From: Spirochaetia bacterium
GTDB lineage: Bacteria; Spirochaetota; Spirochaetia; Treponematales; Breznakiellaceae
Direction: 5' to 3'
Length of the DNA stretch: 22,259 nucleotides
Assembly: GCA_025997795.1 (NCBI GenBank)
Contig: BNVB01000040.1
Location: forward strand, 1 to 22,259
Below the pieces are notes generated by a model, which was given only the letters and a program-made list of their open reading frames with translations, searched no databases and had not been told where the DNA came from. Both the position numbers and the translations under genes were made by a program. This document shows positions 14,610-21,637 of the stretch, one piece after another. Each line of letters begins with the position of its first letter. The stretch's first letter is position 1.

Positions 14610-16882
14610 TGAAACGCAGACTTATTACTTCCGCACTTCCCTATGTAAACAATGTGCCCCACCTGGGGAACCTGATCCAGGTCCTTTCCGCCGATGTTTT
14701 TGCCCGGTTTTGCCGGCTCCGGTCTTACGAGACCCTCTATATCTGCGGTACCGATGAATACGGTACCGCCACAGAAACAAAGGCCGCCGAAGAGGGGATA
14801 AGTCCCAAGGAACTTTGCGACCGGTATCACAAGATCCACGCCGGTATTTATACCTGGTTTAACATTGGCTTTGACAAATTTGGCAGAACCTCTACGCCTG
14901 TCCAAACCGATGTGACCCAGCATTTGTACCAAAAACTTGATGAACACGGATACATCAGCGAAAAAACCAATGAACAGCTTTACTGCGGAAGCTGCAAGCG
15001 TTTTTTGGCGGACCGTTATGTCCGGGGCATATGCCCCCACTGCGGTTCTGCCGATGCCCGGGGGGATCAGTGTGAGTCCTGCGGAAAACTTTTGGATCCG
15101 ACGGAACTAAAAGACAGCCGCTGTTTTTCCTGCGGCGCTTCGCCGTCTCTGGAAAAAACCAGCCATCTTTATATTGATCTTCCCAAAATAAAAGACCGCC
15201 TCCAGGCGTGGATCAAAGAAGCTTCGGTTAAAGGTGAGTGGGCCAACAATGCCATACAGATGACCGCCGCATGGATTCGGGACGGCCTTCACGAGCGGGC
15301 CATCACCCGGGACCTTAAGTGGGGCATTCCCGTGCCTCGGCCTGGTTACGAAAACAAGGTGTTTTATGTGTGGTTTGACGCACCCATTGGTTATATTTCG
15401 ATCACCGGGAACCTTGCCTCGGATAACGGAAAAGACTGGAAAGCCTTTGTGGACTACTGGTGGAAGAGTCCCGGCGAAACGGAACTTTTTCAATTTATCG
15501 GCAAAGACAATATTCCTTTCCATACAGTAATTTTTCCTTCTACCCTCTTGGGAAGCGGCGAGGACTGGACCATGTTACACCATATGTCCAGTACCGAATA
15601 CCTTAACTATGAAGGCGGCAAATTTTCCAAGACCCGGGGTATTGGTGTTTTTGGCACCGATGTGATGGAAACGGGAATTCCCGCAGATGTATGGCGTTTT
15701 TATCTTTTTTACAACCGGCCCGAAAAGGCCGATGCGCTTTTTACCTGGAAAGATTTTGAAGAAAAGGTGAACGGTGAACTTATTGGTAATCTGGGGAACC
15801 TTGTGAACCGGACCCTGTCCTTTGTTACCCGCTACTATGACGGAACCATTCCCGGTGTTCCTTCGGAGAACGGCGGGAATAGTTCCCTTTCCTGGGACGA
15901 AGTACGGCGCTTTGAAACTGACATTACTGCCAAACTTGAACGGGCGGAACTGAGGGATGCCTTTCGTTTGGTTTTTGAACTTTCTTCTTATGCCAATAAA
16001 GTTTTTCAGGATGGAGAGCCCTGGAAGTACCGCAAGGAAGATCCCCCCAAAGCGGCGGCGCTTATCCGGGATCTGTGCCATCTGGTGCGGGACATCGCCA
16101 TCCTTATTGAACCCTATATGCCCGAATCGGCCGGGCGGATCGCTTTCTTCTTTGGCCTTTCCCTTCATTCAGCGCCGGGAGCTGCGGCCAATCCCGGCCT
16201 GAACTGGAATGATCTTGGCAGTCCTTCGGGACTGCCGGGGCCGGTAAAAAGCGAAGTGCTCTTTACCAAACTGGAAAATGAAAAGATAACGGAACTGCGG
16301 GAAAAATATTCCGGCAGCCAGAAAGACCGGGAAACGGCGGTTTTATCCGTGGATAAAGTTACCGATAAAGCAGCGCCCGATTTTGCTTCTACCCTGGATC
16401 TCCGGACTGCCAAGATCGTTAAAATTGAACGGCACCCCAATGCGGAAAAACTGTATATTGAAACGCTGGAAATTGGCAAAACCGAAGGCGGCACTGAAGA
16501 ACGGGTGATCGTTTCCGGTCTTGTTCCCTTTTACAAAGAAGAAGAACTTTTGGGTAAACATATCATTGTGGTTTACAATCTTAAGGCGGCAAAACTGCGT
16601 GGAGTAGAAAGCCGGGGAATGCTGCTGGCTGCCTCGGATCATAACGGGCCCGATGGGGCAGAACGCTGCGAAGTGTTGGATTCTTCTGGTTTAGCTGTGG
16701 GAACACGGGTTGTACTGGAAGGAACCGAAGCGGGAGCGCCGCCTGCGGAAATTACCGTGGATACTTTTTTTAGCATACCTATCCAGGTGACGGATCATAT
16801 CGTTACTTCCGGAGGAAAGGCCCTTACCCTGGACGGCAAACCGGTAAAAACAGGTCTCATAGCCAATGGAGAAGTACATTAG
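14609..16882 (+). CDS. metG: Methionyl-tRNA synthetase with C-terminal tRNA-binding domain
   Basis: MetG charges tRNA-Met and is essential. The 757-residue product has the class I signature in variant form, PYVNNVPHLGN (11-21) in place of HIGH, and KFSKTRG (about 337-343) for KMSKS. Between them is a zinc-knuckle insertion with CGSC, CPHC, CESC and CFSC pairs (about residues 127-180), which suggests two metal sites. The C-terminal domain from about 590 (FASTLDLRTAKIVKIERHPN) is an OB-fold tRNA-binding module like Arc1p/EMAPII and is used for dimerisation or tRNA capture. Full length, no damage. It starts 8 nt after mrfB and is followed after 3 nt by the FemAB-like gene. Confidence 0.97.
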   Translation: MKRRLITSALPYVNNVPHLGNLIQVLSADVFARFCRLRSYETLYICGTDEYGTATETKAAEEGISPKELCDRYHKIHAGIYTWFNIGFDKFGRTSTPVQTDVTQHLYQKLDEHGYISEKTNEQLYCGSCKRFLADRYVRGICPHCGSADARGDQCESCGKLLDPTELKDSRCFSCGASPSLEKTSHLYIDLPKIKDRLQAWIKEASVKGEWANNAIQMTAAWIRDGLHERAITRDLKWGIPVPRPGYENKVFYVWFDAPIGYISITGNLASDNGKDWKAFVDYWWKSPGETELFQFIGKDNIPFHTVIFPSTLLGSGEDWTMLHHMSSTEYLNYEGGKFSKTRGIGVFGTDVMETGIPADVWRFYLFYNRPEKADALFTWKDFEEKVNGELIGNLGNLVNRTLSFVTRYYDGTIPGVPSENGGNSSLSWDEVRRFETDITAKLERAELRDAFRLVFELSSYANKVFQDGEPWKYRKEDPPKAAALIRDLCHLVRDIAILIEPYMPESAGRIAFFFGLSLHSAPGAAANPGLNWNDLGSPSGLPGPVKSEVLFTKLENEKITELREKYSGSQKDRETAVLSVDKVTDKAAPDFASTLDLRTAKIVKIERHPNAEKLYIETLEIGKTEGGTEERVIVSGLVPFYKEEELLGKHIIVVYNLKAAKLRGVESRGMLLAASDHNGPDGAERCEVLDSSGLAVGTRVVLEGTEAGAPPAEITVDTFFSIPIQVTDHIVTSGGKALTLDGKPVKTGLIANGEVH

Positions 16883-16885
16883 TTC

Positions 16886-18067
16886 ATGTATCTTTATTCC
16901 CTAAACCCCGCAGAACAAAACATCTGCGAAAAAGCAGGATCATTCTTGCAGTCGAATTTCTGGGGTGCCTTTAAGGCCCGCTTTGGCTGGAAGGCGCTTG
17001 CTTTTAACGCTGTTGTCAATGCACCCTCCGCCGACGGGCCGCCGGCGGATGCTCCGCAAGCCCAGGGGGAAATTTTCCGGGCGGAAGTTTCCCTTTTGGT
17101 GTTACACCGCCGCCTGGGGCCGGGAATTTCATTCGCCTATGTTCCCTGGGGGCCGGAACTTCCGCCTGACTGCCGTGTCAACGCCCGCAGTGAAACGGCG
17201 GCGGAAATAGCCCTTTTGCTGCGAAAATTTCTGCCCCCGGATACAGCATTTATCCGCTTTGACTTTCCCTGGTATACGGAAGAAATCGACGGTACCACCG
17301 GTACCGCCGGTACCGCCGGTACCGGCGAAACAGTGCGGCGGCCTTTTGTTAAAGCCGCCGTGGAGGTGCAGCCCCCCGACTCGGTACTGGTGGATTTACA
17401 ACCCGAAGAAGCGGCCATACTTGGCGCCATGAAAGCCAAGTGGCGTTACAATGTGGGGCTTGCGGAAAAAAAGGGAGTTGTTGTACGAAAGGCCGTTTCT
17501 TCATTAAACGGCGGTTTGGATAGGCTTATGGGTGAACTGGAAAAATTTTATGGTATCTATAAAGAGACCGCTGCCCGTGACGGCATAAGCATCCATAACA
17601 TTGAATACTATGCGGCCCTTTTTGAAACCGCCGCCGCTTATGGCGTGGACACGAGACTGTATCTGGCTTCCCACGAAGGGGAAGACATTGCCGGTATTGT
17701 AACCCTCTACCGGGGTCTGGAGGCGGTGTACCTGTATGGAGCATCGGCAAACCATAAGCGGAACCTTATGGCGCCCTATGCATTGCAATGGCAGGCCATG
17801 AGGGATGCCAAAGCGGCGGGCTGCGGGTTCTACGACCTGTACGGCATACCCCCGGTTTCCCCCGAAACGGATCCTAATCATCCCATGGCGGGGCTGTACC
17901 GTTTTAAGACAGGTTTTATCGGCGAAAACGGAGCGGGGGGTAAAATTATTCACCGTCCGGGAAGCTGGGATTATTCCTTCCGACCGCTGGCAAAAGCCCT
18001 TTACTCGGCGGCGGAAAAAACACGGAAGAAAATGTGGGATATAAAGAAAAAACATAAACGGCGGTAA
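16886..18067 (+). CDS. FemAB/MurM-like aminoacyltransferase (peptidoglycan branch formation)
   Basis: Proteins of this GNAT-fold family use aminoacyl-tRNA to add amino acids to lipid II or the peptidoglycan stem. The 393-residue product shows FLQSNFWGAFKARFGWKALA near the N-terminus, a FAYVPWGPEL strand, MKAKWRYNVGLAEKKGVVVR (about 184-203, the hallmark Lys-x-Arg-Tyr-Asn), then YGASANHKRNLMAPYALQWQ and GFYDLYGIPP with RFKTGFIG close to the end. A GGAG lies 14 nt before ATG. In-frame 9-nt repeats at 17291-17326 insert GTTGTAGTAGTG after the first domain. The 3-nt gap from metG implies an operon. The amino acid added is unknown. The C-terminus is very basic (KKHKRR), perhaps for membrane or RNA contact. 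Confidence 0.83.
   Translation: MYLYSLNPAEQNICEKAGSFLQSNFWGAFKARFGWKALAFNAVVNAPSADGPPADAPQAQGEIFRAEVSLLVLHRRLGPGISFAYVPWGPELPPDCRVNARSETAAEIALLLRKFLPPDTAFIRFDFPWYTEEIDGTTGTAGTAGTGETVRRPFVKAAVEVQPPDSVLVDLQPEEAAILGAMKAKWRYNVGLAEKKGVVVRKAVSSLNGGLDRLMGELEKFYGIYKETAARDGISIHNIEYYAALFETAAAYGVDTRLYLASHEGEDIAGIVTLYRGLEAVYLYGASANHKRNLMAPYALQWQAMRDAKAAGCGFYDLYGIPPVSPETDPNHPMAGLYRFKTGFIGENGAGGKIIHRPGSWDYSFRPLAKALYSAAEKTRKKMWDIKKKHKRR
17291..17326 (+). repeat. Four in-frame 9-nt tandem repeats in the FemAB-like gene
   Basis: Units of the form GGTACCRSC occur at 17291, 17300, 17309 and 17318, encoding repeated Gly-Thr-(Thr/Ala/Gly) triplets in a predicted loop. Each unit is three codons, so gain or loss would keep the frame. 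Confidence 0.9.
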
Positions 18068-18072
18068 AAGCG

Positions 18073-18103
18073 CTGGTTTCAAAATCTGACATTTTGGAAC
18101 TGG
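18073..18103. terminator. Hairpin between the convergent FemAB-like and NFACT genes
   Basis: Thirteen pairs, three of them G-T wobbles, join 18073-18085 with 18091-18103 around a 5-nt loop (CTGAC). No long T run follows on either strand, so it is a putative bidirectional terminator. Confidence 0.4.
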
Positions 18104-18112
18104 CTCGAGTAT

Positions 18113-19594
18113 TTAAACAATTCGTGTCCCTTCCAGCCGTTTAAGCCGTCCTTCGTCCAGTATAACCGAAAGATTTTTTTCCTGGGCGGGGATTACCAGC
18201 CCCTTGGGGCCGTTTTTAACGCGGCGCAAATATTTTACCTGGGTATAGTAAAGATCCCCCCGGCCGTTGTTTCTGCCCTTGGAATAAAAAAGCGCCAGGG
18301 AACCCGCATCCAGCAGTATTTCCAGGGGTACGGTTTTTCCCGCTTTATTTTTGATAAACACATACGAACCTGCCCAGTCCCGGACATGGAGCCAAAGATC
18401 GTTTCCCTTTACATGGCGGCGGAGCAGTTCGTCGTTTTCTGCCGCATCCCGGCCCACAAGAATGAGCCAGCCGCCGTCGGCAAAGGAAAGGCCCACAGGA
18501 ACTTTGCGGCCTGTTTTTTTTGCGGCATCCGGTAAAATTCCGCGGTGCGTTTTTTTAAGCAGGGCCTCCAGCCGGAGGGGATTTGTTTCACCCAGGAGCC
18601 GTTCTTCCGCTTCCGCCAGCAGTTCCAGCTCCCGCTCTCCGCTGCTTATTTCTTTACGAATATCTCCCAGACCGCTTTTTGCTTTGCGGTATTTTTCGTA
18701 GTAGGCCTCGGCGTTTTTGGCAGGGCTTTTGCGGGGATCCAGCTCAATGCGGATTGTTCCGCCCCTGTTCATGGCCGCAGTCTCTGCCGCACAATTTTCT
18801 GTTTCCAGCCAAACCGCCTCGGCGGGAATGGAAGCGCTGTTGGAAAGGATAAGATCGCCGTATTCCCGGAACCGTTCCCCGCCGGCATAATCCGCTTCTT
18901 TTTCCCTAAGCTTAAGGAGCGCTGCTTCCAGACGGTTCCGGTTTTTCCCGATGTTTCGTTTTGCTTCTTCACGCAGTTCTTCCAGCGAAAGCCTGCCGCC
19001 ATGTTCGGCATACCATTCATCAACGCGGCTGTTAAAAGAACCTTCGCCGGGCAGTTCCCGGACTTCGTAGACTTTTCCCGTTCCCGGCCGCGCTTTTTCC
19101 GCTTCAAGCTGCAGCTCGGGCCGGTATACACCGCCCCCTGTTTCTCCGCGTTTAGGAAGCCGCTTCATGGCATCAAGGATAATTCCGTCTTCTCCTGTTA
19201 CAATGACATTGGCCGCATTAGACCAGAGCCGTATATAGAGAAACAGGCAATTTTCGCCCCGCCGCAGGGTGATCCGTACAATGCGGTTGTCCCCCAGTTG
19301 AACCGCCTCTTCGATACGGCCGTTGACAATCCGGGACTTAAGGAATTCGGCAAAACGCAGGGGTTTTTCACTCTTTGGGGCGGCCCGGAATGTTTCGTGG
19401 ATTCTGCACGCCAGCGGGCTTAGCGAGATAAGGATAAGGTGAGCCTCTGCGGTTTGTCCGGCTGTTTCCAAACGTTTGCCGTATACCTGAAGGGCCAGTA
19501 CATCGTAGGTACTTTGATAAACCTTTTGAATCTGCATACCCTCAAGCTTAAGTTCCTGCAGCACAAGGTTTATTTCTTTCCAGTTAAGGGACAA
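18113..19594 (-). CDS. NFACT-family protein, RqcH/Rqc2-like (ribosome quality control), shortened
   Basis: The start is TTG at 19594-19592, with GGAGG (19604-19600) 5 nt upstream. The 493-residue product has an NFACT-N domain (about 1-150, including SNAANVIVTGEDGIILDAMK), a central coiled-coil (IRIELDPRKSPAKNAEAYYE then KYRKAKSGLG) and a C-terminal NFACT-R domain (LILVGRDAAENDELLRR, DLWLHVRDWAGSYVFIK, LDAGSLALFYSKGRNN). RqcH binds obstructed 50S subunits and recruits Ala-tRNA to add C-terminal alanine tails. Compared with Bacillus subtilis RqcH (about 570 residues, recalled), the roughly 75-residue HhH region between NFACT-N and the coiled coil seems absent, and the Asp-Arg motif reads Asn-Arg (GDNRIVR). 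Tailing may therefore be altered. Confidence 0.88.
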   Translation of the reverse strand: MSLNWKEINLVLQELKLEGMQIQKVYQSTYDVLALQVYGKRLETAGQTAEAHLILISLSPLACRIHETFRAAPKSEKPLRFAEFLKSRIVNGRIEEAVQLGDNRIVRITLRRGENCLFLYIRLWSNAANVIVTGEDGIILDAMKRLPKRGETGGGVYRPELQLEAEKARPGTGKVYEVRELPGEGSFNSRVDEWYAEHGGRLSLEELREEAKRNIGKNRNRLEAALLKLREKEADYAGGERFREYGDLILSNSASIPAEAVWLETENCAAETAAMNRGGTIRIELDPRKSPAKNAEAYYEKYRKAKSGLGDIRKEISSGERELELLAEAEERLLGETNPLRLEALLKKTHRGILPDAAKKTGRKVPVGLSFADGGWLILVGRDAAENDELLRRHVKGNDLWLHVRDWAGSYVFIKNKAGKTVPLEILLDAGSLALFYSKGRNNGRGDLYYTQVKYLRRVKNGPKGLVIPAQEKNLSVILDEGRLKRLEGTRIV

Positions 19595-19637
19595 GGGTTC
19601 CTCCGTTTTTACAGCTTACCATGAGCGGCGGAGGTGA

Positions 19638-19650
19638 TATAATCCTTCTA
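19638..19650 (+). promoter_or_regulatory. -10 element of the GH3 gene placed at leaderless spacing
   Basis: A perfect TATAAT (19638-19643) ends six bases before ATG 19650, with TTACCA (19616-19621) as -35 at 16 nt. GGAGGTGA at 19630-19637 looks like a Shine-Dalgarno but is 12 nt from the ATG and would be lost if transcription starts at the ATG. Confidence 0.55.
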
Positions 19651-20858
19651 TGATGATTCGCCGTGTCTGTTGTGTCCGCCGTGTTTTCTTTTTCCGCCGC
19701 TTTTTTTGTGCCGCTCTCTTGTTCCTGTTGTGTTTAAACGCCGGTGCCCAAAATCGGGCTGCCCGGAACGGGACCGCCCGGAACGGGAGAACCAGCCGTG
19801 CGGAAACCGCCGTTTTCCGGGAGGAGGCCGCCCGGATAAGCCGCGGTATGACAAGGGAAAAGCTGGCTGCCCAGGTTTTCCTGAGCGCCGTAGAGGGCCG
19901 CAGCTTTACCGAAAATACCCGGCGGCTTCTTACAGAAATACCCGCCGGCGGGATCATGCTTTTTGCTTACAATGTCAGCGCAGATACAGAAAAGTCCCGG
20001 CTCTTTATTGATGAACTTTCCCGTTTTGTCGCAGCCCTTTCGGTGGTTCCCTTTATTGCTTCGGATCAGGAAGGAGGGGCGGTCCAGCGTTTCCGGGGTA
20101 AGGCCGCTCTGCCTGCTCCGTTGTCCTACTGGGAGCGGCGGGAAATGACCGCATCCGGCGCAGGCGGCGGGGATATTTTGGCGGTCCTGGAGCAGGATGC
20201 AATGGCGGCGGGAAAAGAACTGCGCCGCATCGGCATTACCCTGAACCTGGCCCCGGTGGCGGAACCGCTGGCCGACATAAACAGGTCCTTCCTAAAGGAT
20301 CGTTCCTATGGCCCCGATGCGGCCTTTACCGCCAGCGCCGCCGCCGCCTTTGTCCGGGGTATGAAGAGCGCCGGTATTGCCTCGGTACTAAAACACTATC
20401 CCGGTAATTCCGGCGCCGATCCTCACCGTTCCCGGGCAAAACTCGATATTTCTGCGGCAGAACTGGAAAGGCTTACCGGGCCTTTCCGGTTCGTTATTGA
20501 CCGGGAAGAACCGGCGGCGGTGATGGTATCCCATGTTATTGTTCCTGCCTGGGATGACAGGCCTTTAAGCCTTTCCCCCCAGGCGGTAAAGCGGCTGCGG
20601 GATTTTGGCTTTGAGGGAATTATTCTGGCCGATGATTTTACCATGGCTGCCGCCGGAGCCGCTCCGGAAGTCTCTACCGTGGAAGCCCTTAAAGCCGGGG
20701 TAGACATGATCATGGCCTGGCCGGGGGACCTGCGAAAACAACACCGGGCAGTGCTGGATGCGCTGGAACGGGGCGAGCTTTCCGAAGCCCGGCTTAGGGA
20801 AGCGGCGGAGCGGATCATTTTTCAAAAGCTCCGGTATGGACTTATACGTTCATTTTGA
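19650..20858 (+). CDS. Family 3 glycoside hydrolase, NagZ-like beta-N-acetylhexosaminidase, exported
   Basis: The 402-residue product starts with an Arg-rich stretch (MMIRRVCCVRRVFFFRRFF) and a hydrophobic core (AALLFLLCLNAGAQ), so it carries a signal peptide or membrane anchor; NagZ of Gram-negative enterics is cytosolic. The GH3 barrel is clear: PAGGIMLFAYN (98-108), ASDQEGGAVQRFRG (137-150), LNLAPVAEPLADINRSF (198-214), the loop KHYPGNSGADPH (248-259) holding the Asp257/His259 acid-base pair, and ILADDFTM (325-332), whose Asp328 is the likely nucleophile. The loop is two residues shorter than usual and has GNS in place of GHG. It probably trims GlcNAc from peptidoglycan outside the cytoplasm. 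A 5-residue repeat (ARNGT/ARNGR) follows the signal. A second in-frame ATG is next to the first. Confidence 0.87.
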   Translation: MMIRRVCCVRRVFFFRRFFCAALLFLLCLNAGAQNRAARNGTARNGRTSRAETAVFREEAARISRGMTREKLAAQVFLSAVEGRSFTENTRRLLTEIPAGGIMLFAYNVSADTEKSRLFIDELSRFVAALSVVPFIASDQEGGAVQRFRGKAALPAPLSYWERREMTASGAGGGDILAVLEQDAMAAGKELRRIGITLNLAPVAEPLADINRSFLKDRSYGPDAAFTASAAAAFVRGMKSAGIASVLKHYPGNSGADPHRSRAKLDISAAELERLTGPFRFVIDREEPAAVMVSHVIVPAWDDRPLSLSPQAVKRLRDFGFEGIILADDFTMAAAGAAPEVSTVEALKAGVDMIMAWPGDLRKQHRAVLDALERGELSEARLREAAERIIFQKLRYGLIRSF

Positions 20859-20873
20859 GTAGAATTACTATAA
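20837..20873 (+). promoter_or_regulatory. Possible promoter of the pseudouridine synthase gene
   Basis: TGGACT (20837-20842), a 17-nt spacer and TAGAAT (20860-20865) end 7 nt before ATG 20873. The -35 lies in the end of the GH3 gene. No Shine-Dalgarno precedes the start. Confidence 0.35.
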
Positions 20874-21637
20874 TGGAAACTTCACTGGAAAACAGAATTC
20901 TTTTTATTAACGATGATGTTGCGGCTGTTAATAAATTGTCCGGCGAAGCCATGGAAGGGGCCAAACGGGGAATAACGGATCTGGCCCTGCTTGTTAAAGA
21001 ACAGTTCGGCATAAAAAAAGGCAAAAACGAATTCGATCCGGCAGCGGTACACCGGCTGGATGTGCCCGTTACGGGCTGCGCCCTTTTTGCCAGAAACGCC
21101 AAAGCAATAACGGCGCTTAACAAATCATTTTCCCGGACCATGTACGAGGAAGGCCGGGCAGAAAAATACTACTGGGCGGCGGTGGAACTTTCCAGGGCTT
21201 TTTCCGGCCTTCCCGAAACGGGCGAACTGATTCACTGGATACAGACCAATGCCAAAAAAAATAAAAGCACCGCCTATGACAAAACCGCCGCCGGGCGCAA
21301 AGAAGCTATACTCCGCTACCGTATCCGGGGCCGGGGAAAAAGTTACGGTTTTATGGAAATAGAACTTGTTACCGGGAGGCACCACCAAATTCGCGCCCAG
21401 CTTGCCGCTTTGGATATTCACATTAAGGGTGATCTAAAATACGGCTCAAAACGCAGTGAACAAGATGGCGGTATCCGTCTCCATGCCCGGTCCCTCTACC
21501 TGCCCGATCCTTCCGTACCGGGGAACTTTATTCAAATTACCGCCAATCCGCCCAGGATGGATAAGCTGTGGGATGAATTTGCCGCTCAAAATACCCAGGC
21601 TATACGTGGTGGCTTTCCAGGGTCCGCAGTACGCTAA
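20873..21637 (+). CDS. RluA-family pseudouridine synthase
   Basis: I start at ATG 20873; a TTG at 20855 is in frame but overlaps the GH3 stop. The 254-residue product lacks an S4 domain and begins directly with the catalytic fold: ILFINDDVAAVNKLSGEAM, then VHRLDVPVTGCALFARN with the catalytic Asp in HRLD (the usual TSG reads VTG), EKYYWAAVE, and ELVTGRHHQIRAQLAALDIH with KGDLKYGS near the end. These enzymes isomerise uridine in 23S rRNA or tRNA; the target site cannot be assigned. It is 14 nt after the GH3 gene and its last 38 nt overlap the convergent gene. Confidence 0.9.
   Translation: METSLENRILFINDDVAAVNKLSGEAMEGAKRGITDLALLVKEQFGIKKGKNEFDPAAVHRLDVPVTGCALFARNAKAITALNKSFSRTMYEEGRAEKYYWAAVELSRAFSGLPETGELIHWIQTNAKKNKSTAYDKTAAGRKEAILRYRIRGRGKSYGFMEIELVTGRHHQIRAQLAALDIHIKGDLKYGSKRSEQDGGIRLHARSLYLPDPSVPGNFIQITANPPRMDKLWDEFAAQNTQAIRGGFPGSAVR

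Noticed and set aside
18545..19423. 292-codon plus-strand open frame opposite the NFACT gene
   Set aside because: NFACT-N and coiled-coil motifs on the other strand are clear; this frame has no motif or start signal.
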